Positions 35,803 through 47,724 of a stretch of DNA of 64,000 nt are shown one piece after another. Position 1 is the stretch's first letter; every line of letters starts with the position of its first letter. Location: the NCBI GenBank assembly GCA_024663395.1, contig JANFAH010000035.1, forward strand, positions 310,001-374,000, given 5' to 3'. Position numbers and translations under genes: made by a program. This DNA comes from Pisolithus tinctorius (Eukaryota > Basidiomycota > Agaricomycetes > Boletales > Pisolithaceae). The notes beneath the pieces were generated by a model that did no database searches, was not told where the DNA came from, and was given only the letters and a program-made list of their open reading frames with translations.

Positions 35803-37622
35803 TCAGAAACCATTGGCGCGCTTCTTCCCAGCACGTCCGCGCGGCTTGCCAGCACGGGTAGTGGCCTTGGCTATTTCTAGTGTCGCGCTAGCTGGGGCCC
35901 GATCTTCAGTGTCAGTAATAAAAATGTCTTCGTCGGCCTTCTTGTGCTTTTTGAGCTTTGGCTTGGCCCGGCGAGGAACTGGAGCCACCAACTCCTCCGA
36001 GTCCTCTTCATCACTTGTAAGGGGAGAAGTGCCACGGTTCTCAGTCGTGATGGCACTGAAGTCGAAGCCGGCATTATCAGAGGACCCGGCGCTGCTGATT
36101 CCGTTGGAGCACGAAGCGTTGTTGTTGACATCGGAGCCGCCGCCTAAGGAGGACGATGGGTTGCTGCTGACAGTGGAGCCACGTGTCGCTCGGATGTGCA
36201 CCACATTGTCATCCGAGTCGGGTTCAATGCGACGCTTCAAGGCTTTCGAACCATTTCGCGAACGTTCCGGAAAAGCACGTCTACAAGAGATAGTAGATCA
36301 CCTGTATGTAGTTATAAAAGAGACGTACGAGTTCCACCAGGCCAATGTCTCGCGTGTCCAATCATCTCGATCTTCGAACATATCGACAATATACCATGCC
36401 ATTTCTGCTAAGTCGATGTTCCCAGTTGTGTTTGTCCATTTCTGTTCTGCGCTCAGAGTGAAATAAGCCTGGATTGGGAAGAGTGTCAAATCATAAGCAT
36501 GTAGGCCTCCGGTAGTGACACTTACGATGACGTGAACATATGCAATGATATGTGGTGTGACCTCCGTAAGGCCCCATGCACGATTCTTTGCCTTCTTCGA
36601 AGCATTGCTGGTAACGACGCCCTTTGCTGCTGCAGACGGCCCGATGAAGAGGTGTACGTAGAACTGCAATGAAAATTGAGTTAGAATATCATGACGTCTG
36701 AATTAACTTACCCGCCAAGCGATGTGACCATGAAAGAGGCCATGGTGCCGGTTTTGCGGATCATACAAACCGTCTTCGTAGAAAAATGTCGGCCAATTCC
36801 ATGTCGTGACATCAATGGCGCCAGTTTGAAGAGCAGTCATTGTGCTATGTGGCGTTCCTCAGTTTACGCAAGCAAAAGAAGAGTAAATGCGGACTTACCC
36901 TGCTGGATCCTTCTTGAACAAGTCAAGTTTCTTGCGTGGACAAAGAAGTTCCGCGAGCTGTGGATGATTGAAACCCCGGTCAGATTTGTCCTCACCCTTC
37001 AGCAACGGGGGATTAAGGGCAAAGGTCCCATGCATATCAAGGGGGATGTAGGCTAAACCGGCGTGTTTAACCGAACCAAGATCCATGGAGTGTTGGAGGC
37101 TCATCCCTGTAGTTATCTAGACATGAAAGTCAGCATACTATTGAGTATATGCGCATAGATCATTACCTTACTGGCCACTTTCTCAAACTCACGTGTGTCC
37201 ATGATCCTCAACTCCTCGTGCAGCCAAGGAACGTAGCGTAGCATCTGGTAGTAGATGATAAGGTATCGGTCGACCTCGCTACGCTCCCTACAAGGTTGAG
37301 GTGTGTCAGTGCGTGCCGTCGTCAAGGCATCAACAAACACTTACAACGGAATCTCATCCCATTGGTTACGGGAATCCTTAAGTCCGACTCTGAGGGCTGT
37401 GAGAGGTGAAAAACCTGGGTTTATGAGACACGCCATTTTCTTTCCAGCAACTTCATATGCGGCATATGAATCATGCTGAGGCAGGTTGGCAAGTTTGTCC
37501 TTCAAGGTGCGCGTAGGGACTGGCAAGTCGCGTTGCGGCACGTCCACATTACGCGTCGACGCCAATAATTCAGATGGAGTAAGGAGCGCGGGATCTATGG
37601 GAACTGAAGCAGCGGGATCCAT
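35803..37622 (-). CDS. Plavaka companion gene, DUF6698-like, seven exons
   Basis: Exons, 5' to 3': 37622-37345, 37287-37167, 37116-36899, 36844-36712, 36663-36526, 36468-36329, 36280-35803. Introns are 48-57 nt with GTAAGT, GTAATG or GTACGT donors. Every junction keeps frame and the product is 501 residues. Motifs recalling the basidiomycete DUF6698 family are GFNHPQLAELLCPRKKLD, TWNWPTFFYEDG, HGLFHGHIAWR, FIGPSAAAKG and LAWWNS. The C-terminal 120 residues are Ser/Asn-rich then strongly basic (KPRGRAGKKR), suggesting nuclear or DNA-binding use. No catalytic motif is visible. It diverges from the transposase gene across a 152-bp spacer. Function unknown; DUF assignment from memory. Confidence 0.8.
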
Positions 37623-37774
37623 GGCAACGAAAGAAGATGGAGACAAGAAGGAGAGAGAAACGCGAGGAAGGGTCTTTAAAAGAGTCGGGGGAATCCGATC
37701 AAAAACGTCCTAAAGGGGGCAATTAGTATGTTGAATGTTGAACGGCGAGCATGAAACGGCAGTGACTCACCACT
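37623..37774. promoter_or_regulatory. Short divergent promoter region between the two Plavaka genes
   Basis: 152 bp separate the start codons at 37622 (minus) and 37775 (plus). No TATA box is obvious. The spacing implies one shared bidirectional control region. Confidence 0.55.
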
Positions 37775-40700
37775 ATGGCAGATATCCCTTGCCTTGCCTG
37801 TGGCAAGATCGTCCGGGGCGATCGTGGACTGTCTATGCACACAAAACGATGGTGCCCGAATAAAGAATCTGCCGACGATAAGATGCTTCGTGAGTACAGG
37901 GAACGCATGGCAACACAACAAGCTGAGTCGGAGAGGCTCCAACGCCTCCAAGAGGAGGCAGAAGCCACCCGACGGCGTGAGGAAGAGGAGCGAGAGGCAC
38001 GGCATGCACAACGACTGGCAGAATTTGCTGACCTTGGGGTAAAGTTAACATTGCAGAGACGAAAGGTATCTAGTACTCACAGAAACATTGCAGTTTGATG
38101 GGCCAGACTTGGGTGAAGACATTGAGCGTCGACCTTCAGGTCTGCCCAAATGCCATCGCCGGCTACCACAACGTTATCGGGACGAGTTGCCTGTTGCGCC
38201 TGTCCCTGCACCGGTCGTCGATGACCTGCAGGATGGCCCTCCATACGATGCTGATGCGATGGACACAGCGGAAAATCAACCAGGAGAAAGTCCGCTCTCG
38301 CCTATATATCGCACTGACCCTAATGGATACGGCATGTTCCGCGAATATGAAGGTGGCTTCCCTACGTATGATCCAGAGAGCTCCATCCATATGGAGCAAC
38401 TCTGTGACAGCCATAACTTGGAACGAGGCGATCGGGATGACATGTGGCATCCCCGAATTGGTAACTCGCTTAGATCTATTAATGAAAGTTACTTCAAGCC
38501 ATTCCTGAATGCGACAGTTTGGCGGCTAATGGGGTGGTTCTACAATGGCGGTTCCAATCAGAAATCTATAGACGACCTCAATAATCTCGTGCACAATGTA
38601 ATTCTCGCTGATGATTTCGATCGCGCAGACCTGCAAGACTTCAACGCCACACGAGAATTAAAACGACTCGATGCATCCACTATCTTTGCCGAAGATAACT
38701 GGCATACGGCATCTATTACTATTCGGTTACCATGTGAAAAGGTGAAAGCACCCGAAGAGCGTGCCCCGGAATTTCGGGTCGAAGGGCTTCATTACCGCAA
38801 ACTCACTGAGGTAATTAGGTCCGCATTTGCCGAGACCGCTGCCGAGGAGTATAATGCCACGCCATACAAACTCTATTGGCAGCCAGATGACGACACGGCG
38901 GCCACCCCAGAACGTATATTTTCGGAAATCTACACAGCCGATGTCATGCTCGAAGAACATGAGGAGATTAAGGGACAGCGTCGCGATTGCAACTTGGAGA
39001 CCGTAATTGCAGGCATAATGATTTGGTCGGACTCTACGCATCTTGCGAGTTTCGGAAATGCTGCGCTGTGGCCAATATACCTTTTCCTTGGGAACCAGTC
39101 CAAATATCTTCGTGCCAAACCAAATGCCTTTGCTGCTCATCACCTGGCATACATACCAAAGGTAATAATTAAATGATGTCATCGCCCTGAAGCCTATGTA
39201 ATTGTCTCAGTTGCCAGACACGATCCAAGATTACTACAAGAAGACATTTGGGACTAGTGCGACAGCGGCGGTGCTCACACACTGCAAGCGAGAGCTGATG
39301 CAAGCAATATGGAACTTTTTACTCGATGACGACTTCCTTGATGCGTACGAACACGGAATGATAATAAAATTTCCTGATGGTGTATTGCGGCGGGTTTTTC
39401 CACGTATATTGACATACTCAGCTGACTATCCGGAAAAGTACGTTTATGGTTTCTGCAACGTGTCATTACTAAATGCCTTCCAGGACCCTTTTGGCGACCC
39501 TGAAATTCCTCGGCAGGTCACCTTGCCCACGTTGTCTGGTCCAAAAGGCCACTATTTTCAATCTCGGTGCAAAGAAGGATCGGCACAGTCGAAAGAAAAC
39601 CAAACGAGTCGACGACGAGCGCCGCCGCTCTTCTATCGAAAGCGCACGCAAGGCCATCTTTGAGTTTGGACGCAGCGTGATCAGCGCTGCAGTCGAAAAC
39701 ATCTTGGGCATGTTCTCGTTTACTCCAACTCGGGTACGGTGTAATGTTAATAGATTGCATTTCACTGACATTTTTATTTGAAGAACGCATTCTCTGAAAA
39801 ACTGTCAAGATTTGGTTTCAACTTCTTCAGATTATTTGTACCAGACTTCATGCACGAGTTCGAGCTCGGAGTGTGGAAGGCGATTCTGACGCACCTTATC
39901 CGGATTATCTACGAGGTGGGCGACGATTGCATTCAAGAGTTCAACAAACGGTAGTTATTCTACCTACTATTTTTCAATTGCTGACAATGACATATAGCTT
40001 TCGTTTGATGCCGACGTTTGGGAGGGGCACGATACGAAGATTCAGTAATAATGTGTCGGATCTCACGAAACTCGCGGCACGGGACTTTGAAGATATCTTG
40101 CAGGTGAGCGAATCATCCACCGATCTGTTCCTGCTGCATTGACACTACCTTACTAGTGCATTATCCCTGTCATGGAAGGATTACTCCCAGAACCGTTTAA
40201 CAGCGTTGTCTTGAATCTATTATTCGAACTTGCTACGTGGCATGCATTCGGAAAACTTCGTATGCATACGGAGACAACCCTTTTCCACTTTGATAACAGC
40301 ACAACTCGTTTAGGTAGCAGCATACGAAAGTTTTCGGATGAATGCTGCTCAGCGTTCAAGACATACGACCTCCCTCGTGAAACAGCCGCACGCGCTCGTC
40401 GCCAGGGTTCAAAGATCGCAAGAGCATCAGTGGCATCGTCTAACATTGGAAATACAGTATCTGGGGGGCGCAAGCAACGGTCTTTCAACCTGGCGACATA
40501 CAAATTACACGCGTTAGGTGATTATGTCGACACCATCAGACTCTTTGGCACGACAGACAACTACTCGACACAAGTCGTAAGTCATAGAATTTATAATCAA
40601 ACCCCGGTCCTGTTTAACTACAGTCTTAGGGTGAACTAGAGCACCGGCGCGTCAAACGGTTTTATTCAAGGACAAACAAGATTGCTTTTGCACGTGGAAT

Positions 40701-42002
40701 CGCCCAGCATCAACACCGTGAACGGCTATTGCATATCATGCAGGGGAAACGCGCCCAATTCAAGTGCGAATCACTGCCAAAGTGTTCACCGGAAGTGCAC
40801 TACCAAGTCGGGCAAAGTCGAAAAGATTACTACAACATCGCGCCATTCCTGTCAACGCACAAAAACGATCTTGCTCTTAAGGTGAGTATGATACATTTAC
40901 TGTGTTGCCTAGTATAACATATCTTTCGGATCAGGACTTTCTTCCACGGCTCAAAGCTCACATCCTCGGACGACTACTTGGCAACGAAACAGTTGATGGC
41001 GAGGAACAAGAATTTACGCAGGTTCAACACAACGCCCTCATAATCATCAAGAACCGTCTCTACAGGCACAACGTGTTGCGCGTGAATTTCACTACATATG
41101 ACCTTCGCCGAGACCAGGATTCGCTCAACCCACGTACACATGCCGATATCATGGTTCTATCCCATGAGACTGAGGAGAACCCCCATCCGTACTGGTACGC
41201 ACGTATCATTGCAATCTTCCACCTCGAGGTCCGCTACAACGGACCTGAGCTCGACGATCGCTCTACCAGGCGTATCGATGTCCTGTGGGTACGTTGGTTC
41301 GCACGTGATAAAAACTTCAAGGCTGGGTGGTCCGCGAAGCGTCTCCCGCGGGTTGGCTTTTATCCGCAAGATGACCTCGCCAATGCATTTGGATTTATTG
41401 ATCCGAACGACGTTGTGCGGGCTGTCCATCTCATCCCCGCTTATCATTTTGGACGCACAAAAGATCTCTTACCCCCCTCAACTGCTCGCCGTAAATTGGA
41501 GAATGACGAAGATTGGGAGTGGTACTACGTAAACATGTAAGTGCTTGATATACATTTTCTATCCTATGTAACATGATTTAAAAGGTTTGTCGACCGTGAC
41601 ATGTTCATGCGATTCCGTGGTGGGGCAGTAGGACACAAGACGACTCGTGAGGCCACGCGCTGCCTTCTTGATGACCGAGACAAGTTGGACAGAAGACCTT
41701 TTACCCTGGAACGTGAGCACGGCATAACGGAGGACGCTGACAATGAGTTGATGGATGAGGACAAGGCACACAATCTCGGGGAAGGCGTTGACCAAGACAG
41801 TGGAAGTGATACTGCATCTGAGAGCGACCAATCAGTGCCTGGTGATCTACTTATACCCGACAATCTGGCTGACGAGATGGAGGAGTATGGATATGGCGAC
41901 TTGGAACAGGTTATTGACGAAGAGGACGATGCAGTTGACTCCGGTTCAGATGATGAAGTCCAGGACTTCGATGACAACGAGTTCGATCAGAGAGATCATT
42001 AA
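37775..42002 (+). CDS. Plavaka transposase, ten exons, apparently intact
   Basis: Exons: 37775-38038, 38094-39161, 39211-39437, 39484-39733, 39784-39950, 39998-40103, 40157-40576, 40630-40881, 40935-41536, 41585-42002. Introns are 46-55 nt and all junctions keep frame, giving 1257 residues and a TAA stop. The N-terminus has a C2H2-type zinc finger (CLACGKIVRGDRGLSMHTKRWC-like, split here as CLACGK and HTKRWC) and a Glu/Arg coiled coil. Family blocks are IMIWSDSTHLASFG, YSADYPEK with SPCPRC, PDFMHEFELGVWK, GELEHRRVKRFY and VDRDMFMRFRGG. The C-terminus is acidic. It should cut and integrate the element at the CATCAG inverted repeats. I name it from conserved blocks; individual catalytic acids were not assigned with certainty. 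Confidence 0.88.
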
Positions 42003-42119
42003 CAGTATCATCCTTCGTAGCCATCATCAAATTCACGACGTTTCATCGTTTGTTAATGCAAGAGTGTATCCAATACTAGTACAAGCGGGTGGCTAGTAAT
42101 ATACATTTGCAGCTAATCT

Positions 42120-42370
42120 ATCCAAAGCGTCGGACGCTCTCGTCGCCTACCTAGGCCATGCAAGCCCCAGTTGTCACCTAGCTAGGTCATGCAAGCCCCG
42201 GTCGTCACCTAGCTAGGTCTCGCATGGTCACTTCATGCCCTAGCAAACGCCAGTAAGTTCGACTCCCCACCTTGGTGACACTTGCGAGGTCTAGCTAGGC
42301 CTAGCAGATATGTGTCAGCTCTTCCGAGGCCTAGCTAGCCGCGCCGGATTCTGCCGGGCTCTGCTAGGTC
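42120..42370. repeat. Right subterminal CTAG-rich repeats
   Basis: About ten or more CTAG-centred words, including direct repeats of CACCTAGCTAGGTC spaced about 33 bp apart. Confidence 0.75.
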
Positions 42371-42388
42371 TGGGCGGTTTTGCTGATG
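42357..42388 (-). repeat. Right terminal inverted repeat of Plavaka element
   Basis: Its reverse complement starts CATCAGCAAAACCGCCCAGA. The next bases are AG (target duplication), then GCATACAATA of repeat R2. Confidence 0.9.
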
Positions 42389-42560
42389 AGGCATACAATA
42401 AACAGACCCTGCTTTGCATTGATGTTGTCAGAAATATGCACTTCCTTTGGTGTGATGTTTACCCACATACACACATACATAAGTGCTTGGAGTGCACACT
42501 TTATGTTGGAGTGCCTCACATTGCCCTACTGTTACTGGGAGGAGAGGAACAGGGTAGAAA
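42389..42560. repeat. Repeat R2, copy 2, right flank of Plavaka insertion
   Basis: Homologous to 18416-18580. Sequence composition switches to CpG-poor exactly here. Confidence 0.8.
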
Positions 42561-42649
42561 ACTGTACTCTTTCATTGTTGCTATGTTCTGTGATAGATGA
42601 GCATCATCAGGAAATTAATCAATGTCTATTGTGCCTTTCACATGCATGG

Positions 42650-42905
42650 ATAGTCAAAAAAGTCCAGATAGTCGCCAGGACTATTTCTAGTAGATTCAAT
42701 TTCTATTTTGACTATCCATACTATTTTTCTGACTATCTGTACTATTTTTCTGACTATCTGTCTATTTTTCTGACTATTCATACCATTTCTGTCTGACTAT
42801 CCAGTCTATTTTTGACTATTCATTGACTATCTACACTATTTTTTTTTGACTATTTGTACTATTTGTGACTTTCCAGACTTTTTGTGAGGGTGACTTTTTT
42901 GATAG
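42650..42905. repeat. Short MITE-like block with internal ~20-bp tandem repeats
   Basis: CAAAAAAGTC at 42655-42664 is inverted as GACTTTTTTG at 42892-42901. The interior is an imperfect array of GACTATCTGTACTATTTTTC units. No coding potential. No target duplication could be recognised. Confidence 0.5.
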
Positions 42906-43204
42906 CAGGCTCATGTAGTTCACAAATAATGCATCACAAGATCTCATTCATTTACCACAAAGCATAGTAGGAAAAAAAAATTAAAATGAGCATAGTAAGC
43001 ACTTGCATCTTGATTCCAGTGCAAGCAGGGATCAGACAGCAGAAAGAATGATTAAACATTTATGCTAACAGGCATCCAAGTGATTGGGGGAGGGATGGGA
43101 GAGTATGCAATATATGTATGAAATATTCTGCACCATGTGATGTAGGGGATTGTGATGAGGGGACATCTGGCCAAGTCTGTCCTGTCAACTGGTAAGCAAG
43201 ATAC

Positions 43205-45633
43205 TCATAGTGTACACAAAATCTCACAGATGCTTTGATGTAAATCAGTATTAACAGCAAAATAAAACTCATCCATCAGGTCACCTGGAGAACTGCCATT
43301 GTCCAATGTCTCTGTGGAGGGGATAACAAGGGTGTGAGCCATATCAATGATCTCACTCATCGCAGCATTATTGTGTTTAGAAATGGATGCATGATAGTTG
43401 TGAGTGCTGGTGCCCCAATTCTGCTCAGAGAATGCCAGTGCACTCGATGACTCCTTCCCAGACACTTTGTTGAGCTTGAGCAGAGTTTTTGCCATTGCCC
43501 TCATACCATGGGTACTCATTTGATTGTCAACTTGCACCTCCCCCCTTTGGAATAGCTGAATGGCATGCTCAAGCTAAAGTAACAGTTAAAACTATGGATT
43601 GATGACCAATGAAGAGTTATGTACTGCAGTGGTGCAAAGGGAAAGCACCCCTCTGACAGCATGTTTCTTCATCATGTTGGTGCCCAGTCCTGGAATGTCA
43701 GGGCATCCGATACAAGGCTGAAGATGGGCATGCACAAAGAGTTGCAGAATGAAGTGTGATCAATAAGCGTGTGCCAGGCTCATTGCGTTGAGGTCTTGAT
43801 ATAGGAAGGAAAGTGGTCCATCTATGAGTTCATTGCAAGTTTGCCTGACAGTGGTGGTGGACTGTGCATCATCATCTGGATCCAATGCAAGAAAATGAGC
43901 AATGAGTGCGATGGCAGTAGAGCCAAAGTTGCTGTGCCACAGACCAAGTCACTGAGTTGCCTGCCCAAAAAATGAGTCAAGCATCTAGTTTAAGTGTAAA
44001 CAGAATAATCTTACCAGCATGAAAGTTAGCATCCCTAGGCATACTGCATGAGAATTGAAATCCAAGACAAGGGAGGTTGTGATAATGTGAAGGGCAGTCA
44101 TGAGCTCCAGATCTGAGATTGCCCATGGATCAGGGAAGGACCTGGCCCACATGAGGAGAGTGGGAAGCATTTGTTTTGACCATCTTCTATCTTCTTGCAG
44201 CTCTTCAGGCAAGTTTGCATTGACAAAACATATGCACCCACAAGTCATGCTGTTGGTCCCCATCAAAAGTGGCTGATCTGATGTGGAACTTGCTAACACC
44301 AACTCCCTCAATTCCTGAGTCATAGCTTTAGTTCCATGCTGGCTACTGTCACTAACCTTCGCTTTCTTCACCAGCTTGTCAATTCTGATATTAGTCTGTG
44401 ACTTAACATAGGTTAGCAATGACCTTAAGTGAACCAGAGGACATACCATTGTAGTAACACACAGCTCCTTTACAACCTTCATGCAAACATTTACATCACA
44501 GAGGTCACAGAAAGAACCCCCATTGTCCACGTTCTCAACTTCAGATGAGGAGACATATCCAATGTTGTTGCAATCAGCATGCCTGTGCTTCAAGCTGGCC
44601 TGCACTGCATGGGAAATAGGATTTTTGACCTCAAGATTGCTCTCAGCATCAGCACTTGTGTTAGTAGTGTGCACCATAGCCTAGAAATAGTACCAGTGTT
44701 GTGAGAGACTCATGGGCTTTTGTGATCCAAAGAAAAATACTTCAACAGGTTTCTGGTACTGCATAAACTTGGCAGAGATGGTAAGGGGGTCCCTGAAGTA
44801 ATGTTCATCCTCATTGTGGGCTGCTGCAGGAACATCATTGCTGATCATATGGTGTTCAGTGCTTTCCTGTGGTGTAGTGCACTCCTGATCATCCTCTGTG
44901 ATGGAAATTTCTGAGCTGATGCTGGTGGCTTTAGTTGTTAAGGATGGGACAGTGGAAGGGGGCAGGTTAGGCATCCCATCAGTTTGAACCTGGGAGCCCA
45001 ATGTTACAGAATTGTGGGGGGTACCATTTCCAACAGGTGCGACACCACTGGCCCAGCTCTTGACGTGACCAGCCAAAAGAGTCCTATTGTTTGTGGTGCT
45101 AATGTTCCAGGTAAGGTTCAGCCAAAATAAAGTTGATTCAGTGAGCAGAAGGAGCATTGTGCAAGGGAAGAGCACAACATACTGGGACTTTCCTAGGTTG
45201 GGTGCATGTGCTGAAGTTGCCACATCATCACCCAGCAGCTCAGTCATATCATGTTGTCTTGGCAGCTTATTGCTCGAGCCCAAAAAAAAATCATTGGTAG
45301 TCACATGGTGAGCTTCTACTTCTATATTCACAACTGTTGATTGATTATCAGCATCCAGAACCAATGAATTATGACATTTGCAACCACACCTTCACCACAA
45401 GGCAAGTCAGATATATTTGTAGGTCTGCCTTGCCTGCCCTTCAGTTTCAGTTTTGGCTTCACAGGCTTCGCTTTGACAGCATCTTGTGTCACCTGCTCTA
45501 CCTCCATGGTCACCTCCATCTCTGAGATCTGGGTGCAGCCCTGTTGAACTGCATTGGTGTGGGCATCACTCAAGTCCTTCACATGTGAGTTGTTGGCTTT
45601 CTTCTGGCTTGAAGTACATTGTTTAACCTGCAT
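43205..45633 (-). pseudogene. Decayed gene of a mushroom-specific family of unknown function
   Basis: A string of minus-strand frames: 45633-45328 (Lys-rich, KLKGRQGRPTNISDLPCG), 45364-44681 (Ser/Thr-rich linker), 44677-43985 and 43537-43205. The segments RRWSKQMLPTLLMWARSFPDPW and LAFSEQNWGTSTHNY resemble a large Agaricomycete family of hypothetical proteins that I cannot name. Parts are joined by putative introns and stops, and no complete model could be built. The region is almost free of CpG. Function unknown. Confidence 0.5.
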
Positions 45634-45877
45634 GTCAAGAACTATTTGTCCTGGGTGTGGATTAGCCTTTTCTCTTCACAGATGATGACTTCTAGAAGAA
45701 TCATCAGCTGACATAATACCTGCAATGCAAGGAGGGAGACAGAGACAGAGCAAGGTGAGTTTAAACTTCGCTTCTTTATGCAAAAAAGATCTCACAAACA
45801 ATGTACCTAGTTTTCTGTACAAAGTCCTGCTTACCTCAAGCTAATTCACCCACACCATCCCAACGTGTTTCCTTACA

Positions 45878-46198
45878 TTGAAAATGCCTACACGACTGAT
45901 GTTTAACATGCTACAACACCCTTGTGCCAAACTGGGGTGCAACCATTGGTTTAGAAATCTCTTGGGTCTTACTCAACACATGCACATGCATCATCCTAGT
46001 TTAGGCCATGTTCCCCCAAGTTTTTCCATCAGCACAGGGTCACCTGACCATTTGGGACAAGACTATGATGGAATGGACCACAATGCAGACATGTTTCCTC
46101 CAGCAACCGAGTATGACATTCCAACCCCCCATCAGTCAGGGACCGAGGCATTGACTGGCAAATGTGAGGCAACTGATGGATGTCTTCGCATGGAATGA
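45878..46198 (+). pseudogene. C2H2 zinc-finger fragment, possibly a Plavaka-type transposase N-terminus
   Basis: 107 codons with C-x4-C...H-x4-H spacing (CAKLGCNHWFRNLLGLTQH then HMHH), followed by acidic low-complexity sequence. Similar fingers begin many Plavaka proteins. It overlaps the 3' end of the minus-strand F-box gene and may be fortuitous. Confidence 0.35.
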
Positions 46199-46899
46199 AG
46201 TCGAAACCATGTGAGTTATATTTTTGGAGGGCAGCCATCGTCTTGGATCTGAGAGAACCGGAATAAATGGGATATGCATTAATCAGCACATGCCTGTGGA
46301 GGGTCAAGCCAGGATATGTGCAAAAAATGCTGTCTGCACTAATAAAATTCATTACTGCTGTGCTGTGGAACTGAAACAATGGTGAGATGGTGGTCATTGT
46401 CTTGGACACAACAACATCAATGTAGCAAGAACCATTGGAGAATGTGAGGATGTTGCAGACAGCAGCAGCACTGTAAGCACTGGCATCGATGTGTGACTGG
46501 TGAATGATGTAGTAACCTGCAGCTGGCCAGTCAATGGACATTTTTGCGAGATAACCTCGAGAGATTAATACCTTTGCATTCGAGTTTCATACACAAGTAA
46601 CACATATGATGCAAAGGGATGTAGAGATCCAGATCAGTCGGCATCCATGTGCAGGTGTTTGCAGGCAATACCATGTGGAGTGCAAAGGAACCAGAGACGA
46701 TGGCTTCGCAAGAATGCAACATTTCTAGCAACACATTGCAGCTGGAAAAGAAGGGAGCTGTCCTCATAGTGAGGCAGTAGTGGAGATATTCATGCACAAG
46801 TGCTGCAGCCCTAGGAGAAGATTTGGCAAAGTTAGCTATGTCATGAATGTTGCAATAGCCAAGGATGTGATGTTGAAGTTCTGTTGGCAATCAAAACAT
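46029..46899 (-). pseudogene. F-box protein with nucleotidyltransferase-like fold segment, early TGA
   Basis: Two exons, 46899-46572 and 46522-46029, with a 49-nt intron. F-box LPTELQHHILGYCNIHDI is followed by VSGSFALHMVLP and WMPTDLDLYIP, a pattern (GS...DLD) common in a mushroom F-box family. The second exon carries FQFHSTAVMNFISADSIF. F-box proteins are substrate receptors of SCF ubiquitin ligases; no substrate can be named. The start ATG at 46899 is followed after one codon by TGA (46893-46891) just before LPTELQ, consistent with a lost CGA arginine, so the product is probably not made. Confidence 0.7.
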
Positions 46900-47384
46900 A
46901 CTTGGAAGATGAGAGCAACCTCAGCAGCAGCATGGATGTGAGATTTATAGTACTGTATAGTTTAAGGGGTTGAGGGGCCTAAGGGGTGAGAAGGATGGTG
47001 ACCAATGTAACATCCACTAAGTATGGGGGGCCCAAGGCAAAAATCATATGACTTAGTGTAGTTGGTTGGTTGAGGGTAAATGAGTGACACATGACTCAGG
47101 TAGTGAGTAAGGCTTAGTGCATCATGCTGCAAGGGCGAGATGTGGCACACCATAGCACAGCCTCACAAGCATACATAATATTGCAATAACACAGGCACTA
47201 TTTACATAGAACATTTGTTATGTGTCAAAAGAATGCGGAGTAAATCGCCCAACACAACTAAGATTCAGGAGTGGCAGAGGATGCAGACACAGAAATTGGG
47301 AAATGTCTTGCCAAGCTGATACACTGTTAGTGTGTAGCCATCATTGACACATACAAAACACACACACACACACAAGAAGGACAT
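46900..47384. other. CpG-poor spacer, no feature recognised
   Basis: No credible ORF or repeat apart from a short (CA)n tract near 47347-47373. Confidence 0.5.
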
Positions 47385-47724
47385 TCATGATGTCCTGGAG
47401 GTCATCCTCTGCATGAATGTGCATAGGACATTGATGGCCAGGGAGGATCCTGACAAAAACATATGTTGCATTTTCTCAATCATTTTGGTGATGCTGTTGA
47501 TCAAAGAACACAATGTATAGCCTGTGTCGAACATGGACATGCATGGAGGTGATTGAGCTGTCTTCAGGAAAAAGGAACTGATTTCCACTGATTGTCATAG
47601 TGCCAGTATTGTCAACATGGATGCTCAGTCTGCGAGGACCTGAGCTTCTGCCAAACAGGAAACCCCATACAGTATAAAGGGCGTTGTCCTCTTTGGCAGC
47701 AACAGATTGCTGTCTGCTATCCAT
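47385..47724 (-). CDS. Small unknown ORF(s)
   Basis: An ATG at 47724 opens an 82-codon frame to 47476, overlapped by another at 47588-47385. No domain recognised. The upstream sequence contains plausible donor/acceptor motifs, so this could be an exon of a larger decayed gene. Weak call. Confidence 0.25.

Larger units (their letters stand above)
35236..42388. mobile_element. Complete Plavaka-type (CMC superfamily) DNA transposon
   Basis: The 7153-bp element is bounded by inverted repeats beginning CATCAGCAAAA (28/32 identical in the first 32 bases) and flanked by AG on both sides. Subterminal regions carry many CTAG-centred short repeats, as expected for CACTA-like transposase binding regions. 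The interior holds two divergent multi-exon genes, both with continuous reading frames when spliced: a Plavaka transposase and a companion gene. The paralogous empty site at 18410-18420 reads straight through. The element looks potentially autonomous, or only recently silenced. Confidence 0.92.
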
